DNA of 64,000 bases from Mucilaginibacter aquatilis (lineage in GTDB: Bacteria; Bacteroidota; Bacteroidia; Sphingobacteriales; Sphingobacteriaceae): assembly GCF_009755275.1 (NCBI RefSeq), contig NZ_WQLA01000006.1, positions 292,095 through 356,094 of the forward strand, written 5' to 3'. Position numbers and translations under genes: made by a program. This document shows, one piece after another, positions 10,198-19,557 of this stretch. The notes beneath the pieces were generated by a model. It was not told the DNA's origin. It searched no databases and saw only the letters and a list, made by a program, of their open reading frames with translations. The stretch's first letter is position 1. Every line of letters starts with the position of its first letter.

Positions 10198-10331
10198 CTT
10201 TAAGTTTACAAGTAATCAATCCGGTAATCTATTTGTTTTAAATAAGGTAATTGAACAAGGATTGCAACAGATAATGAATTTTTGGGACAAAAAAAATGGG
10301 CAAACCAAATAAAAATTTGATTTGCCCTAAA

Positions 10332-10408
10332 TGGTAGCGGGGAGCAGGATCGAACTGCCGACCTTAGGGTTATGAATCCTACGCTCTAACCATCTGAGCT
10401 ACCCCGCC
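10332..10408 (-). tRNA. tRNA-Met (CAT anticodon)
   Basis: The complement reads GGCGGGGTAGCTCAGATGG..., a 77-base tRNA with encoded CCA. The acceptor stem GGCGGGG pairs with CCCCGCT (1:72 is a G-U wobble), the anticodon loop is TTCATAA, the T-loop is TTCGATC in stem GGCAG/CTGCT. The anticodon stem has one A-C mismatch next to the loop. CAT could also mean a lysidine-type tRNA-Ile, but the anticodon arm resembles elongator tRNA-Met of Bacteroidota. Confidence 0.93.
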
Positions 10409-10546
10409 GTATAAGTCCCTGGTTAAGTATCTGCCTGTAGCAGCGTTCCCTAAAAAGGTTTGCAAATATAGGATAATTTACTTTTCTTTAGAAAAAATGT
10501 TTAACATTTACACCACAGCCGGCAAAACCCTCTGTAAACCTGATAT

Positions 10547-10927
10547 ATGTCCGATAAAAAAAAGTTCAACCTGGAGTATGAAATTAAATCATCTCCGCGC
10601 ATTTTATATAGTTTTATAAGTGAAGCCAATGGGCTTAATCAATGGTTTGCCGATAAAGTTGTATACCGCGATCAAACTTTCACCTTCACCTGGGATGATG
10701 AAGAGCAGAAAGCCAAGCTACTGGCAGCAAAAGAAAATAAGTTTGTTCGCTTTAGGTGGCTTGATGATGAGCCGCAATATTATTTTGAAATGGAAATTGT
10801 GCAGGACGAACTTACCAATGATGTTGCCCTGAATATTACCGATTTTGCTACCGAAGATACGATTGCCGAGCGCAAGCTGATTTGGGATAACCAGATTGAT
10901 TATCTGTTTGGCGTAATCGGAGCGTAA
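10547..10927 (+). CDS. START-like (SRPBCC) domain protein
   Basis: 126 residues, cytosolic, no signal. The pattern KKKFNLEYEIKSSPRILYSFIS near the N-terminus, GLNQWFADKV near 30-40, FTFTWDDEEQKAKLL near 46-60 and FRWLDDEP near 70 is that of the small START-like proteins found throughout Bacteroidota, related to AHSA1/SRPBCC ligand-pocket folds. The function is unknown; the fold implies binding of a hydrophobic ligand or protein partner. It is encoded alone, divergent from tRNA-Met and about 110 bases upstream of the LptF/LptG-like gene. Confidence 0.85.
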   Translation: MSDKKKFNLEYEIKSSPRILYSFISEANGLNQWFADKVVYRDQTFTFTWDDEEQKAKLLAAKENKFVRFRWLDDEPQYYFEMEIVQDELTNDVALNITDFATEDTIAERKLIWDNQIDYLFGVIGA

Positions 10928-11002
10928 GGCTACCATTCAACAACGCCAATAACCTATATAATATTCATGTAACGTAACCGTTTAAGGTTCTCAGCAGCGC
11001 TG

Positions 11003-11033
11003 TTGGGTACAATGGCGTATTTACGTAACTTTG
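11003..11033 (+). promoter_or_regulatory. Promoter for the LptF/LptG-like gene
   Basis: TTG (11003-11005), 20-base spacer, TAACTTTG (11026-11033): a full Bacteroidota sigma-ABfr-type match. The GTG start at 11038 follows after four bases. Confidence 0.7.
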
Positions 11034-11037
11034 CTTA

Positions 11038-12456
11038 GTGAAAAAGATACACCTCTTAATTTTAAAGTCGTTTATAAGGCCGTTTGTTGTTACCTTTTTC
11101 ATTGTGATGTTTGTGTTGCTGATGTTGTTTTTGTTTAAATACATTGACGACCTCATTGGAAAAGGTTTTCAATGGTACATCATTTTAGAGCTGATGATGT
11201 ATGCATCCATGACCAACGTGGCTATGGCCCTGCCTTTATCTATCCTGCTGTCTTCTATTATGACGTATGGCAGCCTTGGCGAAAATTATGAGTTGGTGGC
11301 TATTAAATCAGCAGGTATATCATTGGGCCGTGCCATGTACCCTATGATGATAGTAGTGACCATGCTAAGCATAGGCGCATTTTTATTTTCTGACTACATG
11401 CTGCCTATTGCCAATTTTAAGTATTACTCGCTATTATATGATGTGCGTCAGCAAAAAACTGCATTCTTAATATCTGAGGGTGTATTTAATAACAGCTTCC
11501 CGGGTTATTCTATACGTGTAAAAAAGAAAGATGCCGACGGGCAAACCCTGCACGATGTTATGATGTACAAAAAGGAGGAGAACTCAGATAACCTCAGTGT
11601 ACTGTTTGCAAAGGAAGGTGTTATGTACCGTACGCCTGATGATTTATTCCTGGTGGTAAAGTTTAAAAACGGTGTACAGTATATTGAAGAAAAAGGCAAA
11701 AACAGCTTTAACCCAAGGCAGCAATTTACTCGCCGGCGCTTTGCATCTACCGAGCAAAAATTTGACCTTTCGGGCTTCAAAATGAAACGCACTGATGCCA
11801 GTGAATGGCGCTCCACCATACAAATGATGAATTTGAAGCAGCTTAGCTTGTCGCAGGATTCGGTGGCAAAAACGCTTGCCAAATCAACAAGCAGCAACAT
11901 GAGTATGATGGCGCCTTACCTAAAGTATTTTACCATGCTGCACAAGGCGCCTAAGGACGGGACCCTAAAACCTATGCCTGCGGTTGAGCTAAAAGGCAAA
12001 GAGCTTGAAAGTGCACTCCCGCAGGCGCAGAGCGAGGCACAGTCATTAAGAGAAATGCTGCGACCTATGGCCGAGCGTTATGCCGAGGAGTCAAAAACCG
12101 TACGCAAATACTCTATTGAGTATCAAAAGAAGTTTACCCTATCAGCTGCGTGTCTTGCGCTATTTTTAATAGGTGCACCGCTTGGCGCCATTATACGTAA
12201 AGGTGGATTGGGTTTACCAGTTGTGGTATCAGTAATATTCTTCCTGTTGTATTACATTATAGCAACCATAGGCGAAAAATCGGCAAAGGAAGGCAGCATC
12301 ACACCAGCAATGGGCATGTGGGCAGCCATTATCATCCTTACACCAATAGGGCTATTTTTATCATATAAAGCTGCCAATGATTCGGTACTTTTTGATACCG
12401 AAGCTTACAAGCGGTTTTTCAATAAGTTATTTAAACGCAAGGCAGTACAAGCTTAA
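11038..12456 (+). CDS. LptF/LptG family permease (YjgP/YjgQ)
   Basis: Inner-membrane component of the lipopolysaccharide exporter that, with LptB, lifts LPS out of the inner membrane towards LptC/A/D. The 472-residue protein has the family layout: N-terminal KKIHLLILKSFIRPF followed by three transmembrane helices to ~residue 125, a periplasmic beta-rich region (~130-360), and three C-terminal helices from ~370 to 450. Whether it is the F or G paralogue cannot be told. It starts with GTG, four bases after the -7 promoter box, so no upstream start is likely. It is followed by ribBA in the same direction but ribBA has its own promoter. Confidence 0.9.
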   Translation: MKKIHLLILKSFIRPFVVTFFIVMFVLLMLFLFKYIDDLIGKGFQWYIILELMMYASMTNVAMALPLSILLSSIMTYGSLGENYELVAIKSAGISLGRAMYPMMIVVTMLSIGAFLFSDYMLPIANFKYYSLLYDVRQQKTAFLISEGVFNNSFPGYSIRVKKKDADGQTLHDVMMYKKEENSDNLSVLFAKEGVMYRTPDDLFLVVKFKNGVQYIEEKGKNSFNPRQQFTRRRFASTEQKFDLSGFKMKRTDASEWRSTIQMMNLKQLSLSQDSVAKTLAKSTSSNMSMMAPYLKYFTMLHKAPKDGTLKPMPAVELKGKELESALPQAQSEAQSLREMLRPMAERYAEESKTVRKYSIEYQKKFTLSAACLALFLIGAPLGAIIRKGGLGLPVVVSVIFFLLYYIIATIGEKSAKEGSITPAMGMWAAIIILTPIGLFLSYKAANDSVLFDTEAYKRFFNKLFKRKAVQA

Positions 12457-12484
12457 TTGTGTTGATTTTAATTGTGTTGATTTT
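12455..12484 (+). repeat. 15-base tandem duplication
   Basis: AATTGTGTTGATTTT occurs twice without a gap (12455-12469, 12470-12484), overlapping the last two bases of the permease stop codon. Confidence 0.8.
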
Positions 12485-12497
12485 ACACAACGCCGAC

Positions 12498-12527
12498 TTG
12501 TTTGCGCTAACATATAATGTAACTTTG
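12498..12527 (+). promoter_or_regulatory. Promoter for ribBA
   Basis: TTG (12498-12500), 19-base spacer, TAACTTTG (12520-12527), about 55 bases before the ribBA ATG. The short leader has no FMN riboswitch sequence. Confidence 0.65.
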
Positions 12528-12583
12528 TTTACATAAGAGTTAACGGCCGATGCTATTTGCCGGCTGCTAACCAACAACCAACC

Positions 12584-13789
12584 ATGCTAAATACGATACC
12601 TGAAGCTATTGAAGCCATAAGAGCCGGTAAAATGATCATTGTTGTAGACGATGACGACCGCGAAAACGAAGGTGACTTTTTAATTGCCGCCCGCCACGCT
12701 ACCCCCGAAGCCATTAACTTTATGGCTAAACATGGCAGGGGCTTAATTTGTGCTCCCATCACTCAGCAGCGCGCTAAAGCACTTGAACTTGAACCAATGG
12801 TTCATCATAATACGGCAACCCTCGAAACCAATTTCACCGTTTCGGTTGACTTGCTTGGGCATGGCTGCACAACCGGCATATCGGCGTCTGACCGTTCAAA
12901 AACCAGCCTGGCGCTAATTGACCCGGCTACTAAGCCTGCTGATTTGGGCAGACCAGGACACGTGTTTCCGTTAATTGCCAAAGATGGAGGCGTGTTACGC
13001 AGAGCCGGACATACCGAAGCTGCTATTGATTTACCGGTAATGGCCGGCCTTGAACCTGCAGGCGTTATTTGCGAGGTAATGAAGGATGATGGCGAAATGG
13101 CCCGCCTTCCCGATTTACTTATAATGGCAAAAGAGCATAATCTGGTTATCATCTCAATTAAAGACCTTATTGCCTACCGTTTACACACAGAAAGCTTAAT
13201 TGAGCGCGAAGTAGCCGTGAAAATGCCAACGCAATGGGGCGATTTTGAAATGATTGCGTACACGCAAAAGGACACCGGCGAACATCACCTTGCTTTAATT
13301 AAAGGAAGCTGGGAGCCTGAAGAGCCTGTGCTTGTACGTGTGCATAGCTCATGCGTAACCGGTGATATATTTGGTTCATGCCGTTGTGATTGTGGCCCAC
13401 AGTTACATAAAGCAATGGAAATTGTTAGCGAGGAAGGCAAAGGCGTAATTATTTACATGAACCAGGAAGGCCGTGGTATTGGCCTTATCAATAAATTAAA
13501 AGCCTATCAGTTGCAGGAAAGCGGTTTGGATACCGTTGAAGCCAACATTCAATTAGGCTTTAAAATGGATCAACGTGATTATGGTATAGGCGCACAAATT
13601 ATACGTAATTTAGGTATTACTAAAATGCGCTTAATGAGCAATAACCCCAAAAAGCGTACAGGCTTAATGGGCTACGGACTTGAAGTTGTGGAAACGGTTC
13701 CGATTGAAATTACGCCTAATCCGCATAATGAAGCTTACCTGCTTACCAAACGCGATAAAATGGAGCACTCGATTCTAAAAAATCACTAA
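12584..13789 (+). CDS. ribBA: Bifunctional DHBP synthase / GTP cyclohydrolase II
   Basis: Supplies both precursors of riboflavin: 3,4-dihydroxy-2-butanone 4-phosphate from ribulose 5-phosphate (N-half) and the pyrimidine from GTP (C-half). The ATG at 12584 is chosen ([16 protein letters not shown]); an in-frame TTG at 12557 would add only nine non-conserved residues. The RibB part shows [13 protein letters not shown] and HTEAAIDLP; the RibA part has the zinc cysteines in [17 protein letters not shown], then [10 protein letters not shown] and NNPKKRTGL. About 401 residues, full length. It is monocistronic with a clear terminator. Confidence 0.97.
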   Translation: MLNTIPEAIEAIRAGKMIIVVDDDDRENEGDFLIAARHATPEAINFMAKHGRGLICAPITQQRAKALELEPMVHHNTATLETNFTVSVDLLGHGCTTGISASDRSKTSLALIDPATKPADLGRPGHVFPLIAKDGGVLRRAGHTEAAIDLPVMAGLEPAGVICEVMKDDGEMARLPDLLIMAKEHNLVIISIKDLIAYRLHTESLIEREVAVKMPTQWGDFEMIAYTQKDTGEHHLALIKGSWEPEEPVLVRVHSSCVTGDIFGSCRCDCGPQLHKAMEIVSEEGKGVIIYMNQEGRGIGLINKLKAYQLQESGLDTVEANIQLGFKMDQRDYGIGAQIIRNLGITKMRLMSNNPKKRTGLMGYGLEVVETVPIEITPNPHNEAYLLTKRDKMEHSILKNH

Positions 13790-13804
13790 TAATTAAGACA
13801 TCAT

Positions 13805-13838
13805 AAAAAAAGTCATCTTTTACGGGATGACTTTTTTT
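13805..13838 (+). terminator. Rho-independent terminator after ribBA
   Basis: AAAAAAGTCATC (from 13805), eight-base loop, then GATGAC (from 13826) and a run of seven T. It can also serve the convergent TamB-like gene because its left arm is an A-run. Confidence 0.9.
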
Positions 13839-13859
13839 GTTTAGTGTATATCTACCTAG

Positions 13860-16800
13860 CTATTCTTTATCCTCGTCCTGTTCATCGATAATTACCGGTG
13901 TAAATGAACTATTATCTGCCGGTTGAGATGTGGTTCTCCTACCCCGCCTGAAAAGGTTTCTGAAAAACTCACCAAACGTATCAAAGTCGCGCTGGTAAAT
14001 TAAGCCTAAACCGTTTACATACTGAGGGCGATACTCGGTTGTTAATGTGTTAAGCGTGGTGGTGTTTAACGTACGATACGAAAACCGTGCACGCAGTTGC
14101 CCGTCAGGACGTATCAGGTACTCCGCGTTAAAATCGGCGGTGAGGTTTCTTGAATTAAACAGGTTAGATGAGTTATTGCTGAATAAATCGTTACTTCCGT
14201 TAACGTTATAAACACTTCCGTTCAGCAACACCCGATCTTTAAATAATCTTAATGAGGCACTTGCATCATTTTGCGACCGTATGTTTAAATCAAGGCTACG
14301 GAAGTTGGTAGACTGCGCTATGTAGCTGTTCAGCTTATTAAAGAAGAATTCACTTGCAGCGGTACTTGCAGTGGTTAACACCTGCTGGTTAATATTTGAG
14401 CCGGTACCCGGCGCAAATTGCCGCCTAACAATTAAGCTTAGCGCCTGCTGGTTACGGTTATTTACGTCAGACAGGTAAGTTGCCATATCATCTTTAATTG
14501 ATGCGTTAAGCGGGAAAGTAAAGTCAAAATCAATGGTGGGTTGTAACAGTGTTCTTGACAAAATGAGCTGTGCCTGCACCAGTTCCTGACGTGTACCCTG
14601 CGGAGATTGAAGCCCCGCTGCTGCATAAAGGTTAGCAATGTTAGTACGCAGCTCATAGGTGGCTTTAAGGTTAATTTCAGCGTTTGATGGATTACCCGTC
14701 CAGCGCAGCGTACCTCCCTGGTTTACCTGGAAATTTTTACTGATAAAGTTTTTAGCCGTAAATTCAAACTTACCTGAGGAAATCAAAAAGTCACCACGCA
14801 TCTCAAAATCGCCCAGGCTGTTTATGTTAAGCTTTAGTCCGTTAGCCACACCGCGTCCTTCAAGTAAACCCAGGTCGGTGGTTATGCGTACCACCGTTTT
14901 TTCATCAGCCGAAAGATCAAAGTTCAGGGTTACACCCTTAAATGCATTAGCCGTACTTATTACCCTGGTAGAGTCTTTATGACTTACAAAACGTATAAAA
15001 TCATATTCATTGGCAGTTGCCGATGTATTAAGCGGGATGTTGAACACCGTACCATCACCTGTTTTGGCTTTAATGTCAATCCGCATGTTGTCAATTGGAC
15101 CCGAAAAGCTAAAATCGCCGCTACCGAAAGCCGTACCGTAATAAAGCCTGTTATCGCGGAAGGTAGTGTTCAACGCCATAAGGTTATTGGCATTTACCTT
15201 AATATCAAGCAACGGATTGGCAAAATCAGACAAATCAATTTTACCATTGGCGATACCCTTACCACCGCGCGGATCGGTTATTCGCATATCATCAATTTTA
15301 ATGATGCTGTTTTCAACCGTTAGCTTATCATTAATTGTGTAAGGTACTTTTAAGTAATCAACTGTTACTCCGGTATTGGCAAGGGTAATTGATCCGTTTA
15401 ACTTAGGATTTGATGACTTCCCTGTAAGTTTCATATCGGCAGAGATTGTTCCCTTTACGTTTGATACCAGGTTTTTAATAAACGGAGCAAAAATGATTGC
15501 CTCGGTTTGATCCATACGTACATCAAAGTCAAGGTTATCTCCCTCACCTTTATCGAAGTAATAGGCACCTGCAATATTTAAAGTCTCTAAGCCACGGTTT
15601 AATATGTTTAGTTTTGCATTAGCCCGTTTCTGGTCATTATCAAGGTCAGAAACAATTTTAACGTCACCTACATAGGTTTGGTTCATTGTTAATGAATCTA
15701 CCCGCAAATTAGCATCAACGCCTGGTTGCTTTAAAATTGAGCTCAGATTTACCTCACCGTTTAAAGCCCCATGTAAAACCACCCCGGCCGATTTGGTGAG
15801 CTGATTGAGCGTTGCCATGCTGAATTTGTCAAAGGCAACCTTCAGCTTATCCTCCGGCTTGTCTGATATAAATCCGTCAATGCGTACATGCTGCTCGCCA
15901 TTTGTTAGTTCAAAATCTTCAATATCTGTTTTACCATTTAGGAGCCTTATACGCACCTGCTCAGTTAACTTCCATGACTGCCGCTCCAAAACAACCTCTG
16001 ATGGCAATAACTTGAGCTTAGCTGTGGTGTCTCGGCCAAATTCAACCAGGCCGTACAAGTCTAATTGGTTTGTGGCATTTTTATCAGACAGCTTAACGTT
16101 GAAATTAAGACTATCGCGCTGCAGAAAGTTTGTGATGTTGATGTCCTTAATATAAAGACTGTCGGTAATATCAACCTTGCTTAATGAAAGGTTGAGTGTA
16201 AGTAAACTATCGGCGGTGCTTTCATCCACAATGAAGTCATGAAACACCATTTTACCGTACTTAACAGTTTTTATAAGCCCGCTGAGCGTAGCGGTCCTAT
16301 CGGCCGAATTAAAGCGCCCAACAAAGGTACCACCGTCCGGAATTTTTAAGTCCGGCATAAAAATCAACAACAACGGATCGAGATTCTTAAGATTAAGCCT
16401 GAAATCAAAATTTTGAGGGCCGGGAGTATATATTTTTGTTTTTAACGATGGTATGTATTTTTTAGCTATGGATTTAAAATAAGATGGAAGTGTAGCCAAG
16501 TCATAACGTCCTTTTATACTGCCATCAGCCAGGTCAGATCGTAAGCTTATTAACCTGTTATCGCCCAAGCCTTCGGCATTAAGCCTTAACGTGTCAATAA
16601 CATAATTATCATTTGGCGTAGTTATACGTACAGGGTTCATTTGCACAAAGCCCTGCAAATTATTTATGTTATCGCCCCAAAAGTTAGTTTTAACATCGGC
16701 ACTAACGGTAAGGGTATCTTTTACAAACCGCAGTTTGTTTAAGTGCGCATCGCGCAGTGTAGCCGCAAAAGCATAGCGCGGCAACTGTGTATTTAAGTTT

Positions 16801-18308
16801 ACGCTGCCATTAAGGTTCAGCTTAATGTTCCTGTCGTTAATTTTGATTTTTGCCTTAGCCAGCTGATTTTTAAAGCTGCCGTCAATATCAATGTTGCGGT
16901 AGGTATAGCCATCGTAATCAAAATACTTTACTTGGGCATCTAAAATGGTATTAAGGTTTTTAATATCATCGCCCTTACCATCAACTTTTGCGCTAAGCGT
17001 TGTACGTCCGAGGCTTTTGTTATCAAGCAGGGTTTGCAAATTAAAGTTTGTAGCAGCTATTGTGCCTTTGTAAGCAGGCGTTCCCTTAGCATCAAATTTC
17101 AAGTTGATGTTTGGGTCGAGCCTGCCAAGCAAAGTTTTAAACGTGCCGGCAATATTAAGGTTGTTTTGAGTACCCGTTAATTTACCGGTGTAGCTGATGT
17201 TACCAAACTTGCTGAAAATATCGGGCACCCGCTGGTTGGGCTTACCTGTAAAATGAGTGTAAAGGTAATCCAGATCTCTTTTATTAGACGCCAACTGATT
17301 AAAGTTGAGCGTGAGGTAAGTTTTTTCCCAATCGGGTAGTCCTTTTAAGTTAAAGTTACCCCTTATATAGGTAGCCTGGCCGGCAGTTACTGTTAAATTA
17401 CGTGCCTTTATATTGTTTACCAAACCACTGGCCCGCCCGCTTAAACCCAGCTCAAAATTTGTTTTATCGAGCGAAGGTGTAAAGTATGCAATATCTTTTG
17501 ACGATAGATGTGAATCTTTAATGTCAGCATCCATGCGAACTTTGTTTACGAAGTCGCTGAAATCTGAAAAAGATTTAAACCGCATTCTGAAGTAATCTTT
17601 CAGATGCGAGTAGGGTGTAACCAGTTGCAGGTTTTGCAATAAAATTTGATTAGTATCTACGCGGGCATTAACCGTAAGATTCTTTAATACAAAACCACTG
17701 CGCTCTTCATGCAATGTAAGGTTTTGTACATTCCCTTTAAATAAGTGGTTTTTTAAATCCATTCCTGTAACCACTGTACTAAAGCGGTTAACAGCCAGAT
17801 CTTCGAAGTTTACTACGCCCGGAGTGATAATGGTATCGAGGTAGTTTTTATATCTGAACCGGAAATTGTTGATAACAATACGGCCAAAATTTAGCGTCCA
17901 GGGTTTACTTACTTTCTTAACTGTATCAGGCTTGCCACTAAAATAGTCAATAACAAAATCAAGATTGGTAGTACTATCTTTCAGCTGCTTAAGTTTAAAC
18001 GAACCATTATCAAGCTGAATATGCTCAAAATTAAGTTCACGGCGCTTTATGCTGTTAAAAACCGAAAAGCCTGTTAGCTCAACCATTAAACGCGGAGTTT
18101 TAAGCAAGGTGTCCTGCTGCTTGTCAAGCACGTAGAACCCCTCTAGCACCACTGACGAAAACGGCTTTACATAAAGGCTTTTAACATCAACCTTTGTGTG
18201 CAGTTCTTCTGATAAATACTTGGTTGCCTTTTTGGCTGCCCACGTTTGTACCGGCTTTAATTGAAACAGTAATAACACTACACTGACAATGAGCAGCACA
18301 ATGAGCAC
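13860..18308 (-). CDS. TamB-like translocation/assembly module protein
   Basis: A 1,482-residue AsmA/TamB-type protein that spans the periplasm as a long beta groove, in known cases moving lipid between membranes or helping outer-membrane protein assembly. An N-terminal transmembrane helix (VLLIVSVVLLLFQL) is followed by hundreds of residues of repeating beta pattern and a C-terminal DUF490/TamB domain around 1,000-1,400 (GRGVANGLKLNINSLGDFEMRGDFLIS, then TYELRTNIANLY). The GTG at 18308 is the first common start codon, but the frame is open for 15 more codons upstream and reads a lysine-rich stretch just before the helix; the real start may be a rare codon there. Divergent from tsaD. Confidence 0.88.
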   Translation of the reverse strand: MLIVLLIVSVVLLLFQLKPVQTWAAKKATKYLSEELHTKVDVKSLYVKPFSSVVLEGFYVLDKQQDTLLKTPRLMVELTGFSVFNSIKRRELNFEHIQLDNGSFKLKQLKDSTTNLDFVIDYFSGKPDTVKKVSKPWTLNFGRIVINNFRFRYKNYLDTIITPGVVNFEDLAVNRFSTVVTGMDLKNHLFKGNVQNLTLHEERSGFVLKNLTVNARVDTNQILLQNLQLVTPYSHLKDYFRMRFKSFSDFSDFVNKVRMDADIKDSHLSSKDIAYFTPSLDKTNFELGLSGRASGLVNNIKARNLTVTAGQATYIRGNFNLKGLPDWEKTYLTLNFNQLASNKRDLDYLYTHFTGKPNQRVPDIFSKFGNISYTGKLTGTQNNLNIAGTFKTLLGRLDPNINLKFDAKGTPAYKGTIAATNFNLQTLLDNKSLGRTTLSAKVDGKGDDIKNLNTILDAQVKYFDYDGYTYRNIDIDGSFKNQLAKAKIKINDRNIKLNLNGSVNLNTQLPRYAFAATLRDAHLNKLRFVKDTLTVSADVKTNFWGDNINNLQGFVQMNPVRITTPNDNYVIDTLRLNAEGLGDNRLISLRSDLADGSIKGRYDLATLPSYFKSIAKKYIPSLKTKIYTPGPQNFDFRLNLKNLDPLLLIFMPDLKIPDGGTFVGRFNSADRTATLSGLIKTVKYGKMVFHDFIVDESTADSLLTLNLSLSKVDITDSLYIKDINITNFLQRDSLNFNVKLSDKNATNQLDLYGLVEFGRDTTAKLKLLPSEVVLERQSWKLTEQVRIRLLNGKTDIEDFELTNGEQHVRIDGFISDKPEDKLKVAFDKFSMATLNQLTKSAGVVLHGALNGEVNLSSILKQPGVDANLRVDSLTMNQTYVGDVKIVSDLDNDQKRANAKLNILNRGLETLNIAGAYYFDKGEGDNLDFDVRMDQTEAIIFAPFIKNLVSNVKGTISADMKLTGKSSNPKLNGSITLANTGVTVDYLKVPYTINDKLTVENSIIKIDDMRITDPRGGKGIANGKIDLSDFANPLLDIKVNANNLMALNTTFRDNRLYYGTAFGSGDFSFSGPIDNMRIDIKAKTGDGTVFNIPLNTSATANEYDFIRFVSHKDSTRVISTANAFKGVTLNFDLSADEKTVVRITTDLGLLEGRGVANGLKLNINSLGDFEMRGDFLISSGKFEFTAKNFISKNFQVNQGGTLRWTGNPSNAEINLKATYELRTNIANLYAAAGLQSPQGTRQELVQAQLILSRTLLQPTIDFDFTFPLNASIKDDMATYLSDVNNRNQQALSLIVRRQFAPGTGSNINQQVLTTASTAASEFFFNKLNSYIAQSTNFRSLDLNIRSQNDASASLRLFKDRVLLNGSVYNVNGSNDLFSNNSSNLFNSRNLTADFNAEYLIRPDGQLRARFSYRTLNTTTLNTLTTEYRPQYVNGLGLIYQRDFDTFGEFFRNLFRRGRRTTSQPADNSSFTPVIIDEQDEDKE

Positions 18309-18340
18309 CAGTATAAGCGTTATTTTGAGTATTTTTTTGA

Positions 18341-18348
18341 TAATTTTG
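18341..18348 (+). promoter_or_regulatory. -7 promoter box for tsaD
   Basis: TAATTTTG fits TAnnTTTG and lies 23 bases before the tsaD ATG, within the 63-base divergent gap to the TamB-like gene. No -33 element at proper spacing is clear. Confidence 0.4.
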
Positions 18349-18371
18349 CAGCTTTAAACCCCTGTAAACAA

Positions 18372-19373
18372 ATGCCCGTTATATTAGCAATAGAATCATC
18401 ATGTGATGAAACCTCTGCAGCGGTATACGCCGATGGCAAGATGCTTAGCAACATCATAGCCAACCAAACTATACACGAGGCCTACGGGGGTGTTGTTCCC
18501 GAGCTGGCTTCCAGAGTTCATCAGCAAAACATAATTCCTGCTGTACAACAAGCAATATCTAACGCAAAAGTAAGCAAAAATGATATTGATGCGGTAGCAT
18601 TTACACGTGGTCCGGGCCTGTTGGGCTCACTATTGGTAGGCGTATCATTTGCGAAAGCGTTTGCGCTGGCCCAAAACCTGCCTCTAATTGAGGTTAACCA
18701 CATGCAAGCCCACATTTTGGCTCACTTTATTGATGAACCTAAACCAACATTCCCCTTTTTATGTTTGACCGTTTCGGGCGGACATACGCAAATAGTTTTG
18801 GTGAAAGATTATTTTGATATGGAGGTAATAGGCCACACTCAGGATGATGCTGCCGGCGAGGCCATGGATAAAACCAGTAAGATACTTGGCCTGCCCTACC
18901 CCGGCGGACCACTAATTGATAAATATGCAAGGCAGGGCAACCCTAATGCCTATCAATTTCCCGAACCCCAAATTCCGGGTTACAACTTTAGCTTTAGCGG
19001 ACTAAAAACTGCCATACTATACTTCATACAAAAAAACGAAGCTGCAACACCTGGCTTTGTTCAAAACAATATGGCTGATATATGTGCTTCGGTTGAAAAG
19101 CGCATTGTTACCATTTTGCTTAATAAACTTACTAAAGCTGCGTTAGATTACGGCATAAAAGATGTAGCGCTTGCGGGCGGGGTATCGGCCAATACAGGTT
19201 TAAGGCAAGGCTTACAGGAATTAGGCAACAAATACAACTGGAACACTTTTGTACCTAAAATGGAATATTGCACTGATAATGCCGCAATGATTGCCATAGC
19301 AGGCTACTATAAATTTTTACAAAAAGATTTTACCGATCAGCATGTGGCGCCACTGGCCCGTATGCCTTTTTAA
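18372..19373 (+). CDS. tsaD: tRNA threonylcarbamoyladenosine transferase subunit TsaD
   Basis: Transfers the threonylcarbamoyl group to A37 of ANN-decoding tRNAs together with TsaB/TsaE. The 333-residue ASKHA-fold protein shows ILAIESSCDETSAAVY at the N-terminus, GGVVPELASRVH, the metal ligands His110 and His114 in NHMQAHILAH, LTVSGGHTQ, and the third metal ligand Asp in YCTDNAAMIA near the C-terminus. Length and motifs are complete. Two small downstream genes follow closely and could be co-transcribed. Confidence 0.97.
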   Translation: MPVILAIESSCDETSAAVYADGKMLSNIIANQTIHEAYGGVVPELASRVHQQNIIPAVQQAISNAKVSKNDIDAVAFTRGPGLLGSLLVGVSFAKAFALAQNLPLIEVNHMQAHILAHFIDEPKPTFPFLCLTVSGGHTQIVLVKDYFDMEVIGHTQDDAAGEAMDKTSKILGLPYPGGPLIDKYARQGNPNAYQFPEPQIPGYNFSFSGLKTAILYFIQKNEAATPGFVQNNMADICASVEKRIVTILLNKLTKAALDYGIKDVALAGGVSANTGLRQGLQELGNKYNWNTFVPKMEYCTDNAAMIAIAGYYKFLQKDFTDQHVAPLARMPF

Positions 19374-19383
19374 TATAAACACC

Positions 19384-19554
19384 ATGAGTGCACCTTCGCT
19401 TATTTTTTGGCTGATATTTGTTTTACCACTGGTAGGACTACTGTTTTGGGTAATGAAACAGGATAAACGGAAAGGTATCACCGGGCTGATAGTTTTGGCT
19501 TTAACCGTAATTATTGCCATTGTTTACATGTATGTACGTACAGGCGGAAAGTAA
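19384..19554 (+). CDS. Small two-helix membrane protein
   Basis: 56 residues from ATG 19384 (MSAPSLIFWLIFVLP); a longer frame from 19342 would run into tsaD and is not supported. Two transmembrane helices (residues ~4-22 and ~31-49) flank a basic loop MKQDKRKG. I do not recognise a family. It is ten bases after the tsaD stop and three bases before the esterase start, so it appears to be in one transcript with both. Confidence 0.65.
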   Translation: MSAPSLIFWLIFVLPLVGLLFWVMKQDKRKGITGLIVLALTVIIAIVYMYVRTGGK

Positions 19555-19557
19555 CTG

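Noticed and set aside
12457..12583. FMN riboswitch before ribBA
   Set aside because: The leader is only about 55 bases after the promoter and contains none of the conserved FMN-aptamer blocks.
12557..12583. TTG start for ribBA
   Set aside because: It would add nine residues ([12 protein letters not shown]) that do not fit the family; the ATG at 12584 aligns with RibB proteins.
14979..15323. 114-residue plus-strand frame inside the TamB-like gene
   Set aside because: Antisense shadow with no family pattern, no promoter box and no sensible start.
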